NCBI GenBank assembly: GCA_029964075.1
Contig: CM057129.1
Span: 16,173,430 to 16,237,429 of the forward strand
Reading direction: 5' to 3'
Length of the DNA: 64,000 nt
Source of the DNA: Patiria pectinifera
Taxonomy: Eukaryota > Echinodermata > Asteroidea > Valvatida > Asterinidae
The notes beneath the pieces were generated by a model that saw nothing but the letters and a program-made list of their open reading frames with translations, was not told the origin of the DNA and made no database searches. This document shows positions 1-11,100 of this stretch, one piece after another (within the stretch, counting starts at the first letter, position 1; each line of letters starts with the position of its first letter). The position numbers and the translations under genes were made by a program.

Positions 1-22
1 CGTTTCACTTGCCTTTCAACAG

Positions 23-3000
23 GGGTCGGATTAGCAGAATATTGAGAATATTCCACCGCCAAAAAGTGGTACCTTTGAATGTGATTCCTAAGAGGGGACA
101 TCCAACCTCAGCTCCTGAGGGAAGCGGCTTGCCAAACATGAAATTACAAGATGGCTGCCAAGCGCAAGACGTCAAGACACATTCAGAGGATAAACACAAA
201 GATGGGGATGCATTCGACCCTCATCAAGATTGTCACACAAACTGCGTGGAGTTTGAGACTTCATCAAGGTATAATGCAGGATAGTTTGAGTTTTTGCCAG
301 ATTATTTGTAATCAAAAACAACAACAACAAAACAAAACAAAAAAGGACAATAATATTACAGGATGTTTACATTTTTTTCAAAGTTGAATTAAACTAACTG
401 ACTAAATGTGGCCTTACTCTCTCACTTTCAGGTTATCTTCAACAGACGAAGTCACCACAGAGACAACAGTTCTTCTTTCTTCGAGCGCTACACGCAAGAA
501 CGAGCAGATTGACGGAGGGGATGCAAAAATCATAGGAAATGAATATCAAGGTGACCTTGGAAGTACCACCCGTCTGTGTCCTTGTGAGAAGTTGCAGAAC
601 GAGGAACCAGGATGCAGTCCAGGACATGTTAGTGTGGCATCCGGGGAGCTCTTGGGAGCATCTGACAATCGGGAGGCATCTTTAGATCAGACCTCGTTGA
701 TCAGATGCAGAAGTTCAACTACCACCAGTCCTTGCTACGATAAACAGGGAAACAACCCCGATGAAACTCGTGCTAGGGCCGGCGTATCTTCATCAGTCAA
801 GGGAGAGTTTTCTCAGACAGTTTTCCAAGGAGAACCTGCAAAATCAGCAGAGGGAGGTCGGAAATTGACGGCTTCTTCCCTTGGCAAAACAAACATCAGG
901 AGCTTCAGGCTCACTGGAAAGAATCTCGTCATAGGAATATCACCGTGTGTGGTGAAGGACTCAAGGAAACCAAGTCAGGGACCATCTTCGCTGATTTCGC
1001 CTCAAGTCGCAACGAGCAAAACCGTTCCGGGTCACAGGACCATTGTGAGTACATTTCAGGTCGGTAATTTATCTTATCATACAAAACAAAAAATGTATCC
1101 GCAATGTCCCAGATCTTTCCTTTGGTAACGTCAGACTTTCTATCATAACTGGTACAGTTGGACGTCAAACCAGACGTTTTGGCAGACGAGATGCGAACGA
1201 TGTCACCAAGTGCAAAACAGCGCCGAGTCCAGGAGATTACCGCCCACATTAAGAGAAAGGTGGATCTGCAAACTCTCAAAGACTTGACTAATGACACCCT
1301 GCCGTATACAAGTAACGAGGGAAAGGTAAGCTGAGCATATTGTGGACTATTTTAACCAAAAGTCTTTGAAATTTCACAAATTCTCACCAGGACGCTCATG
1401 TAATCTTAGAGGGATGCCACGTACAATCAGTCCTCAGATATTTTGACTTTGCTCATCTTGTACGCGATGTTTTTCATTTCAAAGTGTTATCTGTTAGCAG
1501 TTCAGAAAGTATGACGTGTTTAGTATTATAGTTACCTCGTTGATCGGTTCTATTTGTTGGTGCAACTGGTTTATTTCACCCGCACGATCAATACTCCCGA
1601 TGTCATTATCACATCCAGGAAATAGAAGAAAATGCGAGGAGAGCAGAGACACTGCTAAGCCAGTTGAAGACAGTGATGGCAAAGGCCGATAAAAGGTATG
1701 TCCAACATTAATTAATGGACCTCCAAAAATCTCGACAAAGAGGTAGTTTATGTTTGACGATATAGAGCGAGTTACACATTAAAAGAAACTTATACTGTTT
1801 TATTTTCCTGTTCTTTGTTGCACAATGAAAAGGGAACCGACGGGTAGCAGCAGTTCACACCACAGTCAGCAGCATCTCCCTGTGAAAGCCCAAAGTCACA
1901 GGAGCAACTCAAATAACCTTAGTCGACACTGTGTGCAGAATTGTACTTCAAGTAAGACAAACCGCGTGTCAGGAGTGACTTCCTCATCTGTGCATCAAGC
2001 AGCTTTGCTATCAAACCCAAATATTGCTACTGTAAAGAATACAGTTCCCCAACAGCGAAACCTTACAAAGCCATCAAAATCAAAGGTAGCACCCCTCTGC
2101 TCAGCGATTCACAAAAGGACTTTTCGAAAGTCAACGGCAGTTCAGAAGCAAGGATCTCCAGCCAAGCCAACATCTAAGGATCTTCAAAAACTGGGCCTAC
2201 CAATCATCGACGAAAAGGACCTGGAACCTGTTCAGACTAAAAAAGGAACTGCCATCAAACTTGGCTCCGGGGATTATGGAGAAGTCTTCCTCATGAGATC
2301 CCGCGTGGATGGCACGCTCATGGCCGTCAAACGACTCACAGACATACGAGGAAGCAACCAAAAAGACAAACGAACCGATGAAATGTTGCAGGAGCTACGT
2401 GCCATGGAGGCAGTGAAATCTTGCAGAGTCTTCCCAAATTTCCTGGGAGTACTTGACCTGTATTCCTTCGCTCAGGAGTTCGTTGGGAATGCCCGGACAA
2501 TGATCTCTTTGAGTGCCTTCAAACTGTTGTACAAGAGTCCCCGAGGTCCACACCTGCTGCCGCTGGATTGGGTGAGGATCTGCATTGACGTTACTGAAGG
2601 ACTCGAGATGCTCCACGGTGCAGGCTGGACGCATAACGACCTGCATATTAGTAACATTTTGGTCTGGCGAGATCCTAGAAAAGTAACTGCAACCTGGGAG
2701 GCGAAGATAATAGATTTGGGGAAAGCCTCGCCAATCAAGAACCCACCGCCACCTAAGATCTTGACCTTCATGCAGATGATGTTCGCCTTCAAGAACTGCA
2801 CCCAGATGGCTCCAGAAATAGTGGAGGGCAGGAGTAGATACAACGTGAAGTCAGACGTCTATAGTCTTGGGATTGCTTTACAAGACATTGGCAAAGAAAA
2901 CCGACTCCTGTCTAGTTTCAAGACAATAGGAGATAGATGTGTGGTCGAGGAACCAGACCAGAGACCAGAGCTGAAGATAATCTTGAAGGAACTGAATCAG

Positions 3001-3057
3001 CTGTGTAATAAGTTCATTAGCCCAAGGCGTGCTGGTAAAACCAAAGGCACGCGGTAA
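23..3057 (+). CDS. Protein kinase-domain protein, 3' part (five exons, 5' end outside window)
   Basis: Exons 23-268, 432-1044, 1158-1325, 1619-1695 and 1833-3057 join in one frame (775 codons plus stop), each flanked by AG and GT with compatible phases. The ATG at 1825 is intronic; the codon across the last junction is AG+G. About 480 residues of low-complexity, Ser/Thr- and basic-rich sequence precede the kinase domain, which lies in the last exon. Visible motifs are the glycine loop GSGDYGEVF (about 2266-2292), the ATP-anchoring lysine in MAVKRL, catalytic loop HNDLHISNIL (from 2632), DLGKAS in place of DFG (about 2713), MAPEI, and SDVYSLGIAL. Catalytic Asp, loop Asn and metal-binding Asp are present, so activity is possible, but HRDLK is HNDLH. 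I cannot place it in a named kinase family. The 1619-1695 exon may form a short helix (EENARRAETLLSQL). The next gene, HACD3, lies 2.1 kb downstream on the same strand. Confidence 0.88.
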
Positions 3058-3081
3058 ACTGAATAGATTATAGCTTCGCGC

Positions 3082-3087
3082 AATAAA
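3082..3087 (+). other. Candidate poly(A) signal of the kinase gene
   Basis: AATAAA lies 25 bases after the stop codon. A very short 3' UTR would result. No other AATAAA was noted in the next few hundred bases, though an ATTAAA occurs near 3411. Confidence 0.4.
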
Positions 3088-4654
3088 AGGAAAATATTCG
3101 TCAGGACAACAAAAACACACCCCCGTGTAAGTCAAGTAACATTTTAAAGTGCACACAGACCATGTTACGTTTGTTTACAAATATGATGTTGTTGTCACGT
3201 CACGTGATACCAAGTTTCTTTAAACTGTTCTCATCTGCACTGCATGTGTACCTCTTGAATTGTGATTGCTGTAAAAGTGGTGAGATAAATTGTATAATGT
3301 GTGCACAATAACATGCAAAAGAAAATTACTATGTTTCCAATGCTGTTAAAAAAAACAATCTACATTGCACCCGTATATCAGTACATACAATTTTACCTAC
3401 ATTGAAATACATTAAAGTTGAAGGTTTAATTTACTTCTGGTTTTTGGTACATTGATCTTTAGGGCTCAAGTTTGACCTCTCAAAATGATAAATATGCATG
3501 ATTATGTGAAGTCACAACTCAGAATGTCAATTGTGAATGACATGTGAATTTGGGTTTGAAATGGATTGCTTATACTTCATTTAATGTTATGAGGTACAAT
3601 GGAAAAGACGTTTTAAAAGTAGGGTTTGAAGTTAAGAAAATTACATTTTCATTAGACTGGTACAGGAAATCACACATTAACTTGACAAGACAGCCATGCA
3701 GTAAAGTGTCTCATTATGTCTTAATTAAAGTGCATGGTCAACGTACAACTGCCACAATAAGTTAGATGCTAGATATGTAACGTTTCTAGTCTGAACCCTG
3801 ATAATATGGAAAACAATTATCCCGTTTTATTAAGTATAATATTGAGTAATTAACATGATTTCTGCAAGACTTTTGCAAAACGAGACATTTATGGTGGCGC
3901 AAGTTTTTTTTTCTCCAATTCTGATGATCGACCATGCTATTCTCGAGTTCAACCAAGAACAAACGTTGCAATTGGTACTTCTCTAGCCATGAATCCGTTC
4001 ACAGATTGTTATCGAGTAATTAAAAACCAAATTTCTAATTGTTTGCAGCCTTAAAATAATCCAGGTCCGGGATCCTTTTGTGATTTAGAGGCGCTAAAGC
4101 AATACAAAATGAAAGCTTTTTACTTAGGAGATTGGATATGCTAAAAACAAACAATATCCTTTTTGGAGAAAAAAACAATTTTGTTGAAGAGAGCAAAATG
4201 TATGAAAGATCACTTTTCTTGTAATAAAGTATATTACCATTTTACCTCAAGTTAAATTTAGTTTGAATAGTCGTGCGAAGTAGATTGAGTTTGAGAGAAA
4301 ATAAGTTCCGAAACCGATTCTAATTTTATATTCCGAATATGCCTACTTTGTTTTAAACTAGTTTTGGGTTTCTGGTCTTTGGAGTTTTTCCCCCATAAAT
4401 CGAATTGGTAAAATAGTGCATTCCCCACAATGATTGAAAATTAAACTTTCCTAGGAATCATCGACATCGTTTTGATGTGTCTCTCATCTGATTTGTCGTT
4501 TCGTCGTGGTGAATATCATTTCTTCTGTTTCAGAATTTTAGAGAATGAATGATTCACATCATACATCAAGCCGTCCCGGGGTATTTCTTGGAGTTGGGGG
4601 CTCTCACGGGGGTACATCTACTACATCTACGCAGGTACTCAGCAAAGTCCACTT

Positions 4655-4860
4655 CTAAAGCTTAAGGTGCATGTGAAGCAGGGGGCAGCTTGTGCAGAAG
4701 GAAAATTTAAGTGCGAGTGAAAAAAAAAGCTCCAATCTTGGAGCTACTTGGCAGAGATGTGTGCCCTGAAGACGTCCACTGATGGAACTGTGATGACGTC
4801 TGCAGGGAGGGCGTTCCAGAGCCGGTAACACACAGCATGGAGGATGCACACAGTCACCTC
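4655..4860 (-). mobile_element. LINE remnant (end of reverse-transcriptase ORF, non-LTR)
   Basis: Read on the minus strand, the sequence around 4780-4830 encodes RLWNALPADVITVPS, the typical C-terminal signature of CR1/L2-type non-LTR retrotransposon ORF2 proteins (consensus like WNxLP followed by a short tail). The frame does not stay open on either side, so this is an old fragment. Confidence 0.55.
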
Positions 4861-5189
4861 GGTGAAGGGCAAAACTTATATTGGAAGCTGGCGTTCGTTG
4901 GAAGAACTACTTTATTAATATTTGTGGGGCATGCAGTCACAGTAAAAACCTCTGTCTGTCCATTAAATTAAAATGCTCCCTTAGGCCTACCCCCAGCATT
5001 TTTTAAAATCGTGGGAAAGGCCCGTTTCGTTTCGGACGGGTTTTTTTTTCATGGCTTTAATCACACGCCCTCCAGAGACGATTTCTGGCCAACTACATGA
5101 TCCACGCGTTTTACGAAGAATGTTATATTTTAGATGAGACCTAGGCCCTGATTTCGTCCCCCCCCCCCGTCTTCTTGAAAGATTGAAGC

Positions 5190-8100
5190 ATGTCTGGAGA
5201 AGCTGTACTGCATCCGACTGTTTACTGGGCACAAACTGACAAGAAAGTGTCTCTTCGTGTTGAAGTCAGCGATGTAACTGTAGGTTTAACGTCAGACCCC
5301 TTAAAACTACGCGATCCTGTTCTACGCAAATTTTCGGACTAGCACTCGCCCGCCTAGCAATCCATGCTTAGTTTAATTTGCGCTGGCAACTCGTGCGCGT
5401 TGCAAAGTGTTATCTGCGCAGATAATGGAGGTTCGATGATATATCTACTTTGTAGGCCTACTTAGTACTGTCTGTACTTAATACTTGAACTGGTGGTAAT
5501 TTGTTGATCATGTTGAAATTCAACATGTTCGAAGGAACATGAGGAAAGGACATTACCGGTGCACCATGGGATGGCCTAGCCCCACTAGTGTGGCCGTCGG
5601 TATGCTGCGCTTGGTTCAGCGCAGCATACCGACGGCTACACTAGTAGTAGTGGGGCTAGGGATGGCCATATCATGCATTTTTCCCGTTTATAAAATGTTT
5701 GTAAAGTTTTATTAGGTGTGGCCTGCAAAGTATTGTCACGCCCTTTATTTTTCTTTTGGCAGTGGATATTTTGCCGGAGACGGCAAACCTTCAGTAAACG
5801 TTAGTTTGCCGGATATGCACTGAACATGCGCAGTTACTGTTTTTTTGTACTTAAACATTTTCCGGTGACAAATTTTAGTCTGGCTCCATGCCAATATTAT
5901 CGTTGTATTTTTGTATTAACAAGATGGGAATCAGACCATTTTATAATTTCGGACTTTATTTCCCTTTAAAAAAAATCCTCCAGAGCCACAAATCTGAAAA
6001 AGAAAAAGTAATATTCTGCAATAAAATGTTTGAGACATATTAAAATAATAAAAGAAGAATATTCTTATTTATTTGGGGATGGGGAAAAAAAACCTTAAAA
6101 TTGTGGCGGGGGTCAGGATTCGAACTCGGGACATCCCACTCACTAAAGCTATTGCTTAACCACTGCACCGACTGTGCTACACAACTTTGGTGGGAATTTA
6201 ATACATGTTATAATTCAGCCCTATCTTAAAGAGTACAGCGCCCTCTGTTGATATGGATTGCCGCCGGCAAACCTTTAGTAAACGTTAGTTTGCCGGAGTT
6301 ACCTCCGGCAAAATATACACTACCTTTTCTTTTTAAATATTTGGCAGAATCACTCTATTGATGTTACAGAGGAGAGTCTTCAATTTGAAGGTAGGCTACT
6401 TCTGCAAAATGTTTAGATCTAGGCTATAGGCAATAAAAACATTTTTGAAAAGCTAGCGGTTAAGAGCACTGGACTCATGCACCGGACTCATGCTCTGGTG
6501 TTTCAGAGGCAACAGTGGCGTGGGTTTGAGCCAGGCCCGGAAACTTGTGCCCTTAAGCAAGGCACCTTACCATTATTGCTTCTTCCTTCGGATGGGTTGT
6601 AAAGCCGGAGGTCCCGTGTGTTGTGAAATCTGGCTGGGGATTTGTTGGGTCATTCACAAACATTTTGAACTACTGGCGCACTAGATGGACAGGCAACCAG
6701 TGAGGTTGGAGATTGTCACTTAGTGCGGAGATAGTGGAGATTTTGTCACAACAAAAGTGACAATCCCCACATCATGGGCGGGGCAGCCCGGGTTGGGGGG
6801 GGGACAGTTGATATTAGTCCGAAAATTTGGGACTCTCAATACTGTGTATGAGTTGATATGTGCATAACTGTGTGTACAAGTCACACATACTGGCCACTTA
6901 CCACATAAAGTAATAACTTTCTTTTGACACATTACACCAAAATGTCGTTACTTTTAAATGTTTCCAGCGCAAGGCATTGGAGCTGGCGGACTGCATACCT
7001 ACAGATTCTCACTGGATTTCTACGGACCCGTTAATGAGAAGGTACAAATTCTGGGAAAACATTTCTGTAACATGAAGAGACATTCACAATGAACTTCACT
7101 TGAGGCCTAAAGGGCTTTCCCTGCTGTAGTCTCTTTTTGCCTCTCTCGTTTCCCTTTGACATAGTAATGTGCATTTACGGGGAGTACAGGAGCCGGGTGC
7201 CCTATTGAAGTAAAACACGGTTACCTGATTACCCGTAAAAGAAACCCAACCCCAAAATTCAAGTCCCAGAAGTTGTCTGAAGGGCTTTGTAGCTTAATGG
7301 TGTAAACCGCAATGTTTTTGCGAGTGTCATCTGTCGCGCGTTAAAATGCTAATAAAAGTGAAATCTGTTTTGGTTTTCTGTGTAGCCTTGTTTTCATTTT
7401 GAATATTCCCCACAAAAGGCATTCAAAACCTTTCTTTTTCATTGTCTGAGAAGTACAAAGTTGGTTACGGGTACCCTATCCCATAATCTGGAACTGGTTC
7501 CTGACATCAGCAGTCGGTACTCGGGTACCCAGTTCCGATGCACACCCCTACTTTGAAAGTGGATATTACTCCCGAGAAAAGTTAAAGCTACAATCAGATG
7601 CAGAAAAGAAAAATCATTCAAAAACAACAAGGCAAGCATTTGCAGACAAAACAAATGTAGAAAGAAATACACTACATGTAATTTGAAGGGGAAAAAAGAG
7701 TTCTATTTTTTTTGGAGAAAGAAGAGGCATTTTCCTTTTTTTTCAAATTAGATAGGCTAATATTTCAAGATGGCCTTTGGTACGTTGTTAAAAAAAACCT
7801 ACATCTATATGTAATTTATTTATGCAAAATAATACTTCTCCTGAGATATATACATGTACAACCCTTTTAGAATCCTTCAGATGAAAGGTTATGAAGTGCT
7901 GAAGTAGTTGGTTTGTACAGAGAGTTGTTATGCCCCAACTTGGTCGTCGGTCCCAACATATTTTGGACCTGTCCCAACTTGGGCGATCAAGTTTAGCAGG
8001 CCCAACATGGGCAACCTCTTTCGTACGTAAGTGCCTGTCAGTAGCAGCGCCCAACCAAAGTTAAGCATGCCCAACTTGAACAATCTACTTTGGCCCAAGC

Positions 8101-11100
8101 TGTAGGATACTGCTGTGGAGGGCAGTGAAGCGTAATAGAATCCACCCGCTTGCCTTGCGCTTTACCACACAAAAGAATTGTGGAGGGTTTTGAAGTGTTA
8201 TCCATACTCCAGAGAAGATTACCTCAAAGGATTTTGAAGTATTGGCGTAACTTCATGGGAAACGAAACGAAACGAAACTTGAAGGGTTTTGAAATGCAAG
8301 AGACTGTCTGACTTTCACATTTTCAGGAGAGCACGTACCGGATTTCCGACCGCAATGTTGAGATCAACCTCGTCAAGGCAGAGGTCAACGACCCCTGGCC
8401 CCGAGTGACCTACAAGAAGCTGAAACCTGCCTGGCTGCGTCTGGACTTTGACAAGTGGACAATGGACGACAGCGAAGAGGACGAACAGCAAACACAAGTG
8501 GTCAGTAAAAGGAACTTTATGCATTATTTATCAGGCATGCAACTGATTTCCTGGTTTTTTACAACTTATGTTTGCCGTTACAAATTAAAAAATACTGTAC
8601 ATAGTCTTGTCTGGTTTGGAGTTTCTTTTTTTTTTTTCTAAATTCCTACTTGCATGTCTGATTTATCCACCCTGTCTTTCGGTTTTTTTTAATTTAAAGC
8701 CCCCTTGTTCATTTTTTTTCACAACTGGAAAAAAGAGGGTGTGTTTCTTTCAGCCAAACGGTGCAAGCATTTCCTATTAAACGTTTGCAGATGATTGCCA
8801 GCATACTTCAGTATTGCACAGATGACGCCAACTTTTTCCAGGGTACATGGGATCAATGGTCAAAAGATTTGCGTAGATTACAGGGACCAAATTCCATGAC
8901 AAAAATGATAAGGCAGATTGTTTTAAGATAAGATCAACCTTTGTATGTATTATGTACTTTTAAGCAAATGCACACTGTACTATAGTGTTCATGTTACGTA
9001 CATGTACACGTGTACAGTACATGTACTTTTCTGCAGCAACATATTTTCACTGTTTTATGGCTATACGTAAGTTGTCTTAAGAAAAACCTAGCATTGCTTG
9101 ATTAAATTCAGTTGCAGGTACTCAAAATAACAAAATGTTTCTGTTGTATCGGTGTACCTACATGTACCTTTGATTCGTAAACAAATTGCATGCGCATTTT
9201 ATGACATGATTTGATTTGTGTGTGTGCATTCCTCAGCCTTTGTATTGTTCATTATAAAAATCACTAATTACTATTGATACGTAAAAAAAATGATATTAAT
9301 TTTAAAATGTATTCAAACATATAAATTGATAGTACCATGTAAGGGACAGGTATAGTACATCTGATCTTCTACCCTTCTATCTATTTTTCTTTGTTAAAAA
9401 TTAATAGATTGATTTTGTTTGGTGGAGGGGGGGGGGGGGACCCGGACCGGAGAGATCTGACTAAATGGGTGCAGTTCAAAGCAGAAGAGACTGGATAGTA
9501 TCAGACTATAGGTGGCACTATTCATTGTGGCCTAAATGCCAGCAAACATAACATTAAGGCCAAAAAAAAAAAGTCTCCGGTTTCTGGTATGCGCGCGCGT
9601 CGCCGTAGCCATGCGCGTCGGCAAAATGAAAAAGTTTTTTTTCAATGAAAGATGATGTCTCAAAACCGCCAAACTCACTGGTTTGACTGGAATCCTGCTA
9701 CTGCACAATTTTAACGTGTTTTCAGATGGGGTTATGATCGAGAATAAGCTTTATGTGGCCTCTCTGGACTCCCATATAATTTGCACTAAGTTTAGTCGGG
9801 CACCTTTTGCAGTCATCAGCCGACATTTGAAGCAAAAAAGTCAGGTAAAAAAAAAAAAAAAGCCGCGTCGCCGCACCACTTTTTGGACAAGCTCCATACC
9901 AGAAACCGGAGACTTATTTGTTTTGGCCTAAAGGACAGAATGATTTTTGGGGATGGGTGACATCAACCCACCCCCCAACCCCACCTCAACCCCAGCCACC
10001 ACACCAGCGATGCCCCTTGAGTGTCCCTGACATTTGATAGTATAAAGGTATTTTACTACATGTTCTTGACTCTATTTCTGCAGCTTGAGCAGCGTGAACA
10101 GCTGAAACGCATTGAGAAAGACATCATGGAGGCCCAAGAAAAAGGTGAGTAGTGTCAACACACACAGAGGAAAATGTTCCCAAAAAAATCAAAGCAGCGT
10201 GAACAGTTAAAATTTTCAATGTCACAGAGGATAAACAGCTAAATAGGAACTTTCCTTTGGACTTTTTTTTACAGTGACCTATGTTAAAAAGGTGTTAGCA
10301 ATAAGGCAAACACTGCCTCGGCAAACTGCCTCAGTTTTTGTTGCATATTCCAGGAAATTCATTTGCTATACATTTGTAGTACCTAAAAACGAATCAGTAC
10401 GTGCATGGGGACTCTCCTTTTCTTTCATTTTGTGTTATTTTTTTCTATAAAGGGGAAGGGTCATTTGGGCTCAAATGAACAAATACTAAGTAAAGTCAAG
10501 TCTGTCACGAGCCAATGTGGCCCATCAGGCCAGTGTTTACAGCCAGTTTCCTTGGCATGAAACAACTGAGAATATTTTGGTTCACCCTGGATGGGATGCC
10601 AGTCCATCGCAGGTTACTCCCCAGCTAATGCCGGTACCCATTTATACTCCTGGATGGAGAGAGGCAAGTGGGGGTGAAGTGGCTTGCCCAAGGCCACAAA
10701 CTGGATTTGAACCCTGAATCTCTGATCATGAGTCTTGAACACTGACAACTTGGCCATACATTCCCATGAACAAACAGCATCAGTGTAACAGTGATGATTA
10801 TGTGAGCCTTGTTTCAAGGTGGAGTAGATATTTCATAGAGTCAAGTCTGTTATTTAATTTTTGATTTCTAGCATACGCCGACTTGAAGAGAGGCTACTTA
10901 TTCATCTATAACTTGGTCCAGTTCATCGGCTACAGTTACATTGTTATCCTGCTGTTCTCCTGGTTTATTCTCTATGGCAAATGTAAGTGGAAAAACATTA
11001 TGCATGTCATTGCTTTCATTTTGCATAAAATTCACAAAATTATTAAGCGTTTCTTGCAAAATGAGACAGAACTGGGCAGAGGTCAAAATGAGGGCCTGCG

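Larger units (their letters stand above)
3058..5189. other. Intergenic spacer, kinase to HACD3
   Basis: AT-rich sequence with no supported exon. The only recognisable item is a minus-strand LINE scrap near 4655-4860. The last 200 bases before 5190 should hold the HACD3 promoter and 5' UTR, including a C run at 5159-5168, but I see no clear TATA box. Confidence 0.6.

Noticed and set aside
1825-1832. Start of a separate short kinase gene at 1825
   Set aside because: This ATG sits just before a good acceptor AG, and upstream exons join in frame and phase, so it is intronic.
6100-6185. Possible tRNA gene on the minus strand
   Set aside because: A- and B-boxes are good, but the acceptor stem does not pair and the sequence lies inside a TIR element; it is a SINE head.
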